From: Prionace glauca
Lineage: Eukaryota; Chordata; Chondrichthyes; Carcharhiniformes; Carcharhinidae
Direction: 5' to 3'
NCBI GenBank assembly: GCA_037974335.1
Contig: CM075760.1
Coordinates: 34,605,609 to 34,669,608 of the forward strand
DNA length: 64,000 nucleotides
Shown: positions 9,881-19,899 of the stretch, in pieces
How the letters are laid out: every line of letters starts with the position of its first letter
Numbering within the stretch: the stretch's first letter is position 1
Position numbers and translations under genes: made by a program
The notes under the pieces: generated by a model
Told to the model about the DNA's origin: nothing
What the model saw: only the letters and a program-made list of their open reading frames with translations
The model's database searches: none

Positions 9881-12800
9881 TAGAACATAAGAACATAAGA
9901 AATAGGAGCACGAGTAGGCCATCTAGCCCTTCGAGCCTGCCCCGCCATTCAATAAGATCATGGCTGATCTGTCGTGGCTCAGTTCCACATTCCCGCCCTC
10001 TCCCCATAACCCTTAATCCCTTCTCTTATCAAAAACCCAATATTCTTAAAAATATTTAGCGAGGCAGCCTCCACCACTTCAACGGGCAGAGAATTCCAGA
10101 GATTTACCACCCTTTGAGTGAAGAAGTTCCTCCTCAACTCTGTTCTAAACCGCCTCCCCTTTATCTTGAGGCTGTGCCCCCTAGTCCTACTGTCTTTTTT
10201 GAGCGGGAAGAGTCTCTCCACCTCTATCCTATCCATCCCATTCATCATCTTATACGTCTCAATGAGATCTCCCCTCATTCTTCTAAACTCTAACGAGTAC
10301 AAGCCTAGTTTATTCAGCCTCTCCTCATAGCTCAATCCCCTCAACTCTGGTATCAGCCTAGTAAACCTCCTCTGCACTCCCTCCAGGGCCAAAATATCCT
10401 TGCGCAGGTGCGGCGCCCAAAACTGCACACAGTACTCCAGCTGCGGCCTCACCAATGCCCTATACAGCTGCAGCAAGACCTCCCTACTTTTATATTCAAT
10501 CCCCCTCGCTATGAAGGCCAGCATCCCATTCGCCTTTCTGACCACCTGCTGCACCTGCAAGCTGGGTTTTTGCGACTCATGCACAAGGATCCGGAGGTCC
10601 CTCTGCACCGTCGCCTGCTGCAGTTTTTCGCCACGTAAGTAATAGTCCTTCCTACCATTCCTCCTACCAAAGTGGACCACCTCACACTTGCCAACATTAA
10701 ATTCCATTTGCCATTTCCTGGCCCATTCGCCCAGCCTATCTGGATCCTTCTGCAGACTCTCTGCACAATTTGCCTTTCCCCCAATCTTGTTGTCATCAGC
10801 AAATTTCGACTCCCTGCACTCGGTTCCCTCCTCCAGATCATCTATATAAATGGTAAATAGCTGAGGCCCCAGCACCGACCCCTGGGACACCCCACTAGTC
10901 ACCAACCGCCAATCCGAATAGCACCCATTGACCCCCACTCTCTGCCTCCTATTTGACAACCAATCCTCTATCCACGCTAACACCCTACCCCCAACTCCAT
11001 GTCCCCTGACCTTCTGCAGTAACCTCTTGTGAGGTACCTTGTCAAATGCCTTCTGAAAATCCAGAAAGACCACATCCACCGGCTCTCCTCTATCCACTGC
11101 CCTAGACACATTTTCATAGAACTCCAGTAAATTTGTCAGACACGACTTCCCTTTAATGAAACCGTGTTGCGTCCGCCCTATCAAGCAATTCCCCTCAAGA
11201 TGCCTCGCTATTTCCTCCTTAATGACGGATTCTAACATTTTACCTACCACAGACGTTAAACTAACCGGCCTATAATTCCCTGCCTTTTGCCTGGCATCTT
11301 AAACAACGGCGTAACATTAGCCGTTTTCCAATCTTCCGGCACTTCCCCGGAATCCAGCGACGTCTGGAAAATAACCACCAAGGCATCCACTATCACCTCC
11401 GCCATTTCTTTCAGAACCCTCGGATGCATTCCATCCGGTCCTGGGGACTTGTCCACAATCAGCCCCTCCAGTCTGTCGAGCACCACCTCTCTAGTAATAG
11501 TAATGTCATTAAGACCCTCCATTCCTACCAACTTTCCATCGCTAACACCCGGCAAATTATTCACGTCCTCCTCCGTGAAGACAGAAACAAAAAAGTTATT
11601 CAAGACGTTAGCCACATCCCCATCCCCTACCACTAGCTCCCCTTTCTCATCCTCTAAAGGACCAACGTTCACCCTAGCCAGCCTCTTCCTTTTTATATAT
11701 TTATAAAAACTCTTGCTATCCTTTTTTATATTAAGTGCTAGCCCAGCCTCATAGCTTCTCCTACCCTCCTTTATCAACTTCTTTGTCAATCTTTGTTGAC
11801 ATTTAAACCTTTCCCAATCCTCTTCTCGCCAACTGCTCTTAGCTACTCTAAACTCCTCCGCTTTTAATTTAACACTTTCCTTCACCTCCTTCGTTATCCA
11901 AGGCTTATTACCTCTCCTCCTACTGTCCTTTTTAACCATCGGAATAAATTTCTGCTGAGCACCAAGAAAGATCTCCTTAAAGATCCTTCACTGCTCCTCA
12001 GCAGACCTACCTTCCAACGCACTCCCCCAGTCCACTTTCGCCAATTCTTCTCTCATCGTACCATACTCCCCTCTATTCAAACAAAGGACGCGTGTCCGGG
12101 AACCCACTTTGTCCTCCTCCATCTGCACCAGAAACTCCACCATACAATGATCACTCTCCCCAAGAGGATCCTTCACCGCAAGGTCCCTAATTCTACCCGC
12201 CTCATTACATAGCACCAGATCCAAGATAGCTCGCTCCCTCGTCGGCTCCAACACACACTGTTCAAGGAAATTATCCCTGCAGCATTCCAAGAACTCCTCC
12301 TCGAGCCCACCTCGTCCAACATGGGTCGACCAATCAATATGCAGATTGAAATCTCCCATAACTACTGCCGTCCCATTCCTGCACGCCGCACTTATTTGCG
12401 CGTTAACAGCCCGCCCCACCTCCAGATCATTATTCGGGGGCCTATAGACGACACCCACTAGCGTCTTCCTCCCTTTTCTGTTCCTAATCTCCACCCACAA
12501 CGATTCCACTTTCTGCTCTTTGGCTCCGATATCATCCCTTGCTACCACCTTGATACTATCCTTAATCAGCAGAGCTACGCCACCCCCTCTTTCCTCCTGC
12601 CTATCCTTCCTGAACACTTGATAGCCCTGTACATTCATCTCCCAGTCCCTGTCACCTTGCAGCCACGTCTCTGTAATGGCCACCAGATCGTATCTATTTG
12701 TGTCGATCTGCGCCACCAGCTCATCCACTTTATTCCGAATGCTTCGTGCATTCAGATAAAGCGCTTTCATCCCAGTCTTCATCTGGACCCTATTTGCCAT

Positions 12801-13462
12801 AACGCCACCAATTGGGACATCCTTGGCCTCTTCCCTTACCTGTACCCTATCCTTAACTTTAGACCTCATAGCGTCACCTACCCTCGCACCCCCCCCCCCC
12901 CCCAATTAGTTGAAAGCCCTGTCTACAGTCCTCTTTACTCGATTCGCCAGCACTCTGGTCCCAGCATGATTCAGACCAACCCCATCCCGCCCGAACAAGT
13001 CCCACCTACCCCAATACTGGTGCCATTGCCCCATAAATTCGAACCCATTCCTCCCACACCAAATCCTAAGCCACCCATTCACTTCCTTAATCTTATCAAC
13101 CTTACGCCCGTCTGCACTCGGTTCAGGCAATAGCCCAGAGATAACCACCTTGTCGGTTCTACTTTATAATTTCATTCCCAGCTTTTCATACTCCCTTCCC
13201 AGATTCTCAGTCCGCATTTTGCCTATGTCGCCGGCACCCATATGTACTATAACGACCGGGTTCTCACCCTCCCACTCCAGATTCCTCTGCAGCCCAGCTG
13301 CGACATCCTGTACCCGAGCACCAGGCAGACAACACACCCTTCTGTGCACTTTGTCATTGTGACAAAGGACAGTGTCAATACCCTTCACCCCACTATCTCC
13401 AATCACTATTACGTTCGTTTTCCCCTTCTCTTTACTCGTGTCATTATTTGATAAAAGAAGCA
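9881..13462 (-). mobile_element. Nearly full CR1-like LINE (3.6 kb)
   Basis: The 3' terminus is at about 9881 (minus-strand tail ending in repeated ttcttatgttc) and the 5' edge near 13462. In order on the minus strand it carries an SGNH-esterase ORF1 (13463-12906), a poly-G linker of 13 bp, and ORF2 with an APE endonuclease then RT (12905-9979). A 6-bp gcaatt occurs at both edges (9876-9881 and 13460-13465), a possible target-site duplication. This is the longest of at least ten copies of this family in the window. Only a few lesions interrupt the frames, so it is relatively young. Confidence 0.9.
9979..12905 (-). pseudogene. CR1-like ORF2: APE endonuclease + reverse transcriptase, two lesions
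   Basis: The N-terminal part (12905-11988) is an APE-type endonuclease: LYLNARSIRNKVDEL, ITETWLQ, VGVVYRPPN, VMGDFNLHIDW and ESDHCMVEF. The C-terminal part is a CR1-clade RT with FLDFQKAFDKVPH, TSGVSQGSVLGPQLF and the catalytic FADDNKIG, then the conserved tail YKSREVLLQLYRALVRPQLE. Lesions: a stop at 11990-11988 (paralogous reading suggests Trp), and a 4-bp deletion near 11300 relative to the copies at 27 and 36 kb, which shifts frame. It also has a 9-bp in-frame gap in NCAE(GVE)SLQK. Activity is unlikely. Confidence 0.88.
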
Positions 13463-13463
13463 A
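12906..13463 (-). pseudogene. CR1-like ORF1: SGNH esterase domain, one stop
   Basis: It reads TNVIVIGDSGVKGID (block I GDS), VIVHMGAGDIGKM (block III region) and LFGRDGVGLNHAGTRVLA (block V). Such an SGNH/GDSL esterase is a known ORF1 component of CR1 elements. One in-frame stop lies between the two open pieces (13463-13164 and 13148-12906). In block V the family's usual D-x-x-H is D-G-V-G here, with a His three residues later. The 5' end of the ORF looks truncated: residues before the GDS block are few. Confidence 0.8.
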
Positions 13464-13985
13464 TTTCAGTTTTACAAGTCATCTGATCATTGAATGCCGT
13501 AATCCGTGGAACTATTCCAGTTTACTTTCTCCAATATCTGGATAGTCTCACTAAATGGTGATATTATGGTTTCAAAATAGTAATAAACATTGCCTGAAGA
13601 TCAACATTCAGTCAATGTTTATCACAATATAATTCAGTCTCACCAATACTTGCTGATCTTCCAGTTGAAAGAACTGTCCTCGACCGAGTGTTGCAGACTG
13701 GCACATTCCAAGGTCCAGGACCACGTGTTGAGGGACGCGCTGAAGCTTGGAGCAGCCGCCGCAAAGGCACAGTGAGGAAAGGTCACACGATAAGGCTTTT
13801 TAACGAAGGCAGACCGAGGGCGCGGGAACTGCAGGACATCCTCGACCTGCGTAACTGTGTGCTAATCTGAGAAATATCGGCACACAGTACGTTTTGAGGC
13901 ATGTATATAGTTTTAAGGTTTGAAATGTTATGCCTGTAATTTGTATAGAACTGTAAAATGTTTAATTCTGCACTGTTTCGCAATT
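13463..13985. other. No gene recognised
   Basis: The stretch between two LINE copies includes a GC-richer part at 13680-13870 (agaactgtcctcgaccgag-like through gacatcctcgacctgcg) that may be an old repeat end. No domain was recognised. Confidence 0.35.
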
Positions 13986-14652
13986 CAAAGACATAAGAAC
14001 ATAAGAACATAAGAAATAGGAGCAGGAGTAGGCCATCTGGCCCTTCGAACCTGCCCCGCCATTCAATAAGATCATGGCTGATCTGTCATGGCTCAGTTCC
14101 ACCTTCCCGCCCTCTCCCCATAACCCTTAATCCCCTCTCTTATCAAAAACCCATCAACCCGCGTCTTAAAAATATTTAGCGAGGCAGCCTCCACCACTTC
14201 AACGGGCAGAGAATTCCAGAGATTCACCACCCTTTGAGTGAAGAAGTTCCTCCTCGACTCCGTTCTAAACCGCCCCCCCCCCCCCCTTTATCTTGAGGCT
14301 GTGCCCCCTAGTCCTACTGTCTTTTTTGAGCGGGAAGAGTCTCTCCACCTCTATCCTATCCATCCCATTCATCATCTTATACGTCTCAATGAGATCTCCT
14401 CTCATTCTTCTAAACTCTAACGAGTACAAGCCTAGTTCATTCAGCCTCTCCTCATAGCTCAACCCCCTCAACTCTGGTATCAGCCTAGTAAACCTCCTCT
14501 GCACTCCCTCCAAGGCCAAACTATCTTTGCGCAGGTGCGGCGCCCAAAACTGCACACAGTACTCCAGCTGCGGCCTCACCAATGCCCTGTACAGCTGCAG
14601 CAAGACCTCCCTACTTTTATATTCAATCCCCTTCGCTATGAAGGCCAGCATC
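13986..14652 (-). mobile_element. CR1-like LINE, 5'-truncated 3' end
   Basis: The terminus has three tandem 'cataagaa' units at 13990-14020. The minus-strand frame 14651-14265 reads MLAFIAKGIEYKSREVLL through RTRGHSLKIKG. A poly-C stretch (about 14274-14286) expands the position where other copies read ggggaggcggttt, breaking the frame. Confidence 0.88.
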
Positions 14653-14818
14653 CTTAAAAATATTTAGCGAGGCAGCCTCCACCACTTCAACGGGCAGAGA
14701 ATTCCAGAGATTCACCACCCTTTGAGTGAAGAAGTTCCTCCTCTACTCCGTTCTAAACCCTTTATCTTGAGGCTGTGCCCCCCTAGCCTACTCCTCCTCC
14801 TATTTCTTATGTTCTTCT
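14653..14818. mobile_element. Second CR1 fragment with inverted end
   Basis: Region 14653-14790 repeats, on the minus strand, the same 3'-proximal CR1 segment as the adjacent copy (from 'NIFK' back to 'GHSLKIKG'). Region 14791-14818 then carries the plus-orientation terminus (cctactcctcctcctatttc, ttatgttctt). The two parts of the element thus face each other with about 130 bp missing between them. Confidence 0.65.
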
Positions 14819-14908
14819 GTTCAAACCCTGGAACTCCCTCACTAACAGCAGAATGGGTGTACCTGAAACCTCAAAGGCCGCAGAGCTTCAGGAAAGCAGT
14901 TCAACACT

Positions 14909-15158
14909 ACATAATACACTCGATTGTCTTCGTGTTGTTGGGTGAGTTTCTGTGTCCCAGATTTATAATAATAGTGGTGTTGCTGGGTGAGAGTCTGTGG
15001 CGGGTATTCGACATCTCATTTGTTAAATACGACAAAATATTTTGATCTGTTCTGCATTTTGTTACAGGTGTCCCTGGGCTTCTTTGAGTTAACAATTCAG
15101 GAAGATCAGCCTGCAATTTACTATCATATTAACTCCACTGCTTCCTTTAGCTGGTAGC
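14909..15158 (+). pseudogene. V segment fragment V9 (V2 family)
   Basis: A leader-like piece (ATA in place of ATG near 14911; SIVFVLL) ends at a GTGAGT donor near 14940. A ttttgttacag acceptor is at 15067. The following frame includes ELTIQEDQPAIYY and STASFSW then a stop. This resembles FR1/CDR1 of V2 (ELMVQDRQSTTLH) and of pseudogene V6 (ELTIQEGQSTI). The first cysteine is lost, and nothing recognisable remains after CDR1. Confidence 0.5.
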
Positions 15159-15325
15159 TAGATACTCATTGTTTCAGTTTAGTACATAAATCGCGGCATG
15201 GAGATTACCTTCTAGTTTTCCCAAACCGCTTCTCTGCCGATCTCAATCCGGACAAAATACCCGGTAAACAGACCTGACTGCATTCGCGCAGAAGGAAACT
15301 TCGTGGAGCAGTGAATACTCTCTGA

Positions 15326-15363
15326 GGTTTTTGTATGGGGTTTAGCTGTAATCTAACACTGTG
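15326..15363 (-). promoter_or_regulatory. RSS of V3, 22-bp spacer
   Basis: On the minus strand, consensus heptamer CACAGTG (15363-15357), 22-bp spacer, consensus nonamer ACAAAAACC (15334-15326). Reading the nonamer one base later gives 23. Confidence 0.88.
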
Positions 15364-15852
15364 CTTCACTGCGCAGTAATAGACCGCCCCGTCCTCCACA
15401 CTGAGGGCGCTGATATTGAGGTAACCCTTCTGCTCAGACCTGTCAGCAGCCGCCAGGTATCGTCCTGAAACTTCATCATCCTTCAGAGTTAATACTTTAG
15501 AAATGATCCATGTCGGTGGCCCCGCCGGTTTCTGCTGATACCATTGCATGCTGTACATACCCTGGTCTGTATATTTACAATCTAACTGTACCGAACCTCC
15601 TTCTGATGCGGTTATTGTCACTGGTGACTGAGTTACTGGATCAGCGCAGCGTCCACCTGTGAAGATCGAGGAATTAAATGTCAAGAGTTAATGTAAATGT
15701 GCTTGTATCTGCGGTAATTTGAGGAACTCATTCTACGCATCGCATGAATCTTTCAGATTGTTAATTAAGTTGCCACCAATATGTTTATCTGGTTTGATGA
15801 AGGTTTTCCAGTACTTACAGTGCAGGAGAACTGCCAGTATTAGCAGAAACAT
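15364..15852 (-). CDS. TCR alpha/delta-type V segment V3 (leader + V exon)
   Basis: The leader exon 15852-15819 encodes MFLLILAVLLH with donor ACT|GTAAGT. The V exon 15656-15364 follows a tcttcacag acceptor, phase 1. The domain reads ADPVTQSPVTITASEGGSV, first Cys LDCKYT, then MQWYQQKPAGPPTWII with the conserved Trp, and FR3 GYLNISALSVEDGAVYYC followed by AVK at the heptamer. This FR3 is strongly TRAV/TRDV-like. The frame is open and the RSS is consensus, so it appears usable. A (TG)n/(AG)n microsatellite lies about 90 bp upstream of its start codon. Confidence 0.9.
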
Positions 15853-15937
15853 GTCCGACTGAATCCCCCTCAGTGAATGGGAATGGAATGAGTCAGAGAT
15901 TGAGAAAGAGAGAACACGGTCTTGGTTCAGCTGATTG

Positions 15938-15939
<2 letters not shown>

Positions 15940-15976
<37 letters not shown>

Positions 15977-15996
15977 ACAGAGAGAGAGAGAGAGGG
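15940..15996. repeat. (TG)n(AG)n microsatellite
   Basis: About 17 TG units are followed by an interrupted AG run. Confidence 0.95.
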
Positions 15997-16563
15997 AGGG
16001 CGGGGCTGGGGGGTGGGGGGAGTCCATCGTGACCTCACAAGCCTACCATCCATACAGGTTTAAGTTGTGACGCTGGGGTTTGAACTTGGCGCCGTCTGTC
16101 TACAAATGCTTTTAAATTGCACGCTCAGATATTGATGTTGAGTGGATTCGGGGTTTCCTGTGATATATTCCCATCCTGTTCATGGATTTGTCTGAATAGA
16201 AGGATACGGTCCCCGGAAGGGCAGGGCGTTTTAGATCAGTCTGGCAGCATCGTCAGTGCACCCGGAGGGCTGTTCTTGTGCTGAAATTTTCTCTGTTCTT
16301 TCCTCTGTGTCCCAAGACACAAATGCTGCCCAGAAATTTAAATTGGAATTCTTCAGATACTGACTTCGTTACTTTTGATATGTATTTGGGGAAACGATGC
16401 TAAATCTGCGGAAATCATTGCGAGAGTTCTCTGTGCAAATCCTGGGGATGACGAATTCGAGTGAACGCCAGGTCTTTGCAGTAAAAGCAGAAATTCTACA
16501 TCAGAATAGCGCCAGGGATTAAGTTGTATCTTTTGCTTATAAGCAAGAAGGTATCAAAGCGAG

Positions 16564-16700
16564 TTAATTGATGTGTTCAGAATGTCCCATTTTCAGGGAG
16601 TAGAATGTCGTGTTACAGATACATTGTGAAGCCACCGCTTCTCCTTCTGTCTGAATTGCTGAGGATACCGGCTGAGTGACAGGAGCCCCATGAGCCAGGT
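16564..16700 (-). pseudogene. Truncated V segment V8
   Basis: After a ctttttccag acceptor (minus strand, exon start 16700) the frame reads LAHGAPVTQPVSSAIQTEGE, then VASQCICNTTFYS and a stop at 16564. This is the FR1 of a V domain with its first cysteine. CDR1 to FR3 and any RSS are missing. The leader exon was not identified. Confidence 0.65.
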
Positions 16701-16896
16701 CTGGAAAAAGGTTTTTTTGTCTGGAGGAGGGCGGCTCATAAGAAAAGATTCTCCTCTCCAGGCGCAGTCTAAAATCTGAATAAAGGGCATAAACAAAATC
16801 GTGATAGAATTCATGACCGTAAATTGTTAACCACAAACTTGAGTGCTGAAGACTGACAGGTGGTGGAATGCGGCACTTTACAGTGAAACATCGCCG

Positions 16897-16908
16897 CCAG
16901 CAGAGGGA
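16897..16908 (+). promoter_or_regulatory. CTCF-like motif (d)
   Basis: CCAGCAGAGGGA, 11 of 12 core positions, about 200 bp upstream of V8. Confidence 0.5.
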
Positions 16909-16954
16909 AGTGTCGAGTCGAATTCCAGACTCGCAACAGCAACCGGCAACAATA

Positions 16955-17125
16955 TTCATAGATTCACAGAATCATAGAATCCTTAGAGTACAGAAGAAGG
17001 ATATTCGGCCCATCGAGTCTGTACCGGTCACAATCCCATCCAGGCCCTATTCCCATAACCGCACGCATCCATCTCGCTAATGCCCCTGACACTAGGGCAA
17101 TTTAGCACGGCCAATTAACTAAATG
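16955..17125 (-). mobile_element. SINE 3' fragment
   Basis: It carries the minus-strand SINE tail phrases: cagaatcatagaatccttag, ttcggcccatcgagtctgta and gggcaatttagcacggccaa. Confidence 0.7.
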
Positions 17126-17129
17126 AAAA

Positions 17130-17535
17130 AAAAATTAGAAGGACAAATGTCGAAACAGAAATAGTATCTTAGCATTGATAGCAAACGTATGTCGTTTCAA
17201 AACAGATGTTACGAGTTGTCAAAGCTGGTATTACTGTTGGAATGCTAAAACTATTCACATTCATTGAACTTGGTCCTCCGCATTGTTTGTGTCTGGCAGC
17301 GGTTAATATGTGGACTTTATTCACAAAAGCGCCCAGTTCCAAATGTCGAGTTAGAGTGCACTTTCTCACAGTTTTCTTCCATCTTATAAGAAAATAGCAA
17401 TTAGATTTTCCCCGATGTGCTGACTATTTTATGAAGCGTATATCCACAGTCATACTTTATTCACTTTAACAATTATTTATTAGTGTCACGTGTAGGCTTA
17501 CATTAACATCTGCAAATACGCTATTGCATAAATCC
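17130..17535. other. No gene recognised
   Basis: AT-rich sequence between two SINE fragments; nothing recognised. Confidence 0.4.
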
Positions 17536-17539
17536 CCTA

Positions 17540-17750
17540 GTCACCAGACTCAGGCGCCTTTTTGGATACACTGAGGGAGAATTTGGCATGGCCAATGTAC
17601 CGAACCACCTTGTCTTTCCGACTGGTGGAGGAAACCAGAGCAGCCAGTGGAAACCCACGGAGACATGGGGAGAACTTGCAGACTCTGAACAGGCAGTGCC
17701 CCAAGCCGGAAATCGAACTCTGGTCTGTGGCACTGTGAGGCAGCAGTTTT
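17540..17750 (-). mobile_element. SINE 5'/middle fragment
   Basis: The minus strand contains the tRNA-related head and body. On the plus strand these appear as agacatggggagaacttgca, ggaaatcgaactctggtctg and cactgtgaggcagcag. Confidence 0.7.
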
Positions 17751-18174
17751 ACTGGGAAATAGCTGTTTGAATTTTCCGTATTTTGTCTTTCCTTAACTAC
17801 GGTTCCTCAGGATCGATTCACTCTGTAAAGGGATTGACAGAGTTCGACTACTGGCTATTTCTCTCAGTCAAGATGACAAAGGGATGTGGTTCCTTTCACT
17901 TTTCCTCACCGGGAAGGGAAGACACGACTACTCTTTACACAATTCATATGTTCAAATATGAACCACCGGTAAAATGAGTAGCTATAGATAAAGGTTGTAC
18001 TTACAGCAGATCAATAACATCCATTTCCGGGAAATGCAAGGGCGGCAAATCTACATGAGCTAGATTTGTGTGGGCGTCACTGACATAAATCAGCCGACAT
18101 TTCAATGTTCCCTCCCCATTCACTTCCTTCTGCTGTGAACTGTGTGCGGGTTTCTTATTGAGATTTCAAATACA

Positions 18175-18612
18175 ATGATGTACTGCATTGTGCAATTATA
18201 TCTATTGCCTCTCATTCTGGTGATGCTAACATGTACGGACAGGAGTTGGACCCAATAACAAAAATTGATTGTTAATTTTATTTTCATGTTTTTTTCAATG
18301 ATTCATCATGTGAATTTTATTCCAGGTCCATGTCTCTCGGACCGTGTGCTTCAATCCCCCGCTTGGGAAAGTGTCCAGAGAGGGGATTCCGTGCAGTTAG
18401 ATTGTAGTTACGAGGTATCCAGCTTTTATGCAATGCATTGGTACAAAGAGAAACCCGGTGAGGGACTGGAGTGGATTATAATGGAGACGTCTGGCACAGG
18501 CCGAAGTGGTCGTTTTGAACTGAATCTCGATACCACTGCGAAACGCGGCCAGTTGCTCATTGTAAGCACGGAGAACGCGGATGCTGCAGTTTATTACTGC
18601 GCGACTCAGCCT
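18175..18612 (+). CDS. V segment V4 (leader + V exon), with IGHV-like FR2
   Basis: The leader exon 18175-18232 gives MMYCIVQLYLLPLILVMLT and ends at a weak donor ACAT|GTACGG. The V exon 18326-18612 begins after attttattccag. Phase 1 is consistent. The domain has first Cys in VQLDCSYE, then MHWYKEKPGEGLEWII and FR3 RGQLLIVSTENADAAVYYCAT. The GEGLEWI stretch resembles the FR2 of immunoglobulin heavy-chain V domains, while FR3 is TCR-like. The frame is open. An RSS follows whose heptamer departs from consensus at one base. It could be a TRDV/TRAV or a VH-like delta segment; phylogeny would decide. Confidence 0.82.
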
Positions 18613-18651
18613 CACACTGAGACAAAACTCGATAGTCGCTGTACAAAAACC
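18613..18651 (+). promoter_or_regulatory. 23-bp-spacer RSS of V4
   Basis: Heptamer CACACTG (18613-18619; one mismatch to CACAGTG), 23-bp spacer, consensus nonamer ACAAAAACC (18643-18651). Confidence 0.85.
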
Positions 18652-19234
18652 TCGCTCCAAGTTGCAGTTCCGGAACAGCTGCAGCAACCACTCCAATAAC
18701 ACAAGACAAGCCAGGAGGCACAAACGGAACCTGAAGTGTCTGCATCCATAATTCTCATTAGATGGGCGCGTTGACCAGAGACACTGGCGGGCACAGCATT
18801 CACTATGCTCACTTTTCAAGGGTTGAGTCATATCCGGGCCCACGTTGATTGGTTCACCACTGAAAACATCATCAGATAACATCCAATTGGCTTCAAGTTC
18901 CTTTGATCTCCAATTCAAGCAAAAAACTCACAGTTCCTTCATTTCCAATTCGGCCTCTTGGCGGAGGGACAATAGCATAAAAGTGAATTTGGTCATCCCA
19001 GTACAAAAGATTACATTCCTCTTCAGCCGTCATTTCAGGCAACGACCGGTCCCCTGAATCTTGATGGCTCTGTTTCCTCATGGAGAATGACAGCATTCAT
19101 CCTTACAGCAACATAATGGTTTGTTTTCAATCATGTTTGGGATAGCAGCTATGATGCGGGAGAGGATGAATGTTTAGCTGAAACATTTACTTCACAGCAG
19201 GGGATGGAATAATGAATGGGCTGCGATATTTCCA

Positions 19235-19325
19235 TTTCATGTTCCCTCACTTTGTAACTTTGTAGTTTATGAAATCCTCTTTCAGACAGGGAAATATATC
19301 TTGCCTCCCCATTCAACAACTGGTT
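19235..19325 (+). repeat. V-flanking repeat, copy 2
   Basis: The sequence tcactttgtaactttgtagt, gaaatcctctttcagacagg, gaaatatatcttgcctcccc parallels the copy at 9.28 kb. It lies about 620 bp downstream of V4. Confidence 0.45.
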
Positions 19326-19453
19326 AATCTGCAAGTTTCATTGCGATAAATAATAAAATGTGTTTTAAGTCCATCATGTTACTTGCAACCAGAACATTTT
19401 ATATCGATGTTGTTTGATATAGCAATACCGATACAAAACAAAATGGTCCCTGT

Positions 19454-19600
19454 CAGTGTTTGAAGTCCCATTACACCAAATTAAAGTCCAATAGATTAAT
19501 TTGGTAGCACAAACCACTAGCTTTCGGAGCGCTGCCCCTTTATCAGGCGAATGGGAGTTCTGTCTGTCCCAGAAATATGGTGTCGTTTGTAAAAACGGAG
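19454..19600. repeat. Fold-back family repeat, copy 2 (partial)
   Basis: It contains attaaagtccaatagattaa, the phrase ctagctttcggagcgctgcc and tttatcaggcgaatgggagt, shared with copies at 25.2 and 61.9 kb. Confidence 0.7.
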
Positions 19601-19654
19601 CGCCGACTGCTAGGTTCAACCCGGTCGAACCAGCCTGCTCATGTTGGGAGCTCT

Positions 19655-19895
19655 GACGCTCTTTACTCGGAGGGTAGTTCTTCACTCAGAGGGTAGTAAG
19701 GGTGTGGAATGCCCTGCCTGCAGCAGTTGTGGACTCGCCAACTTTAAGGGCGTTCAAATGGTCAGTGGATGGGCATATGGGTAACTTTGGAATAGTTCAG
19801 GTTAGAGGGTCATTAGATTGGTTCCACTGGTCGGCACAACATCGAGGGCCGAAGGGCCTGTACTGCGCTGTAATGTTCTATATTCTATGACACTG
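19655..19895 (+). mobile_element. CR1-like LINE 3' end, second subfamily
   Basis: The frame carries VWNALPAAVVDSPTLRAFKW, the conserved C-terminus. It is followed by a tail cgagggccgaagggcctgta ... tctatattctatg. This tail is shared with the tRNA-derived SINEs. Confidence 0.75.
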
Positions 19896-19899
19896 ACCG

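Noticed and set aside
10118-10642. Plus-strand frames opposite the CR1 RT (also at 28.2, 37.0, 40.2 and 51.2 kb)
   Set aside because: Antisense shadows of the same LINE coding region, repeated with each copy.
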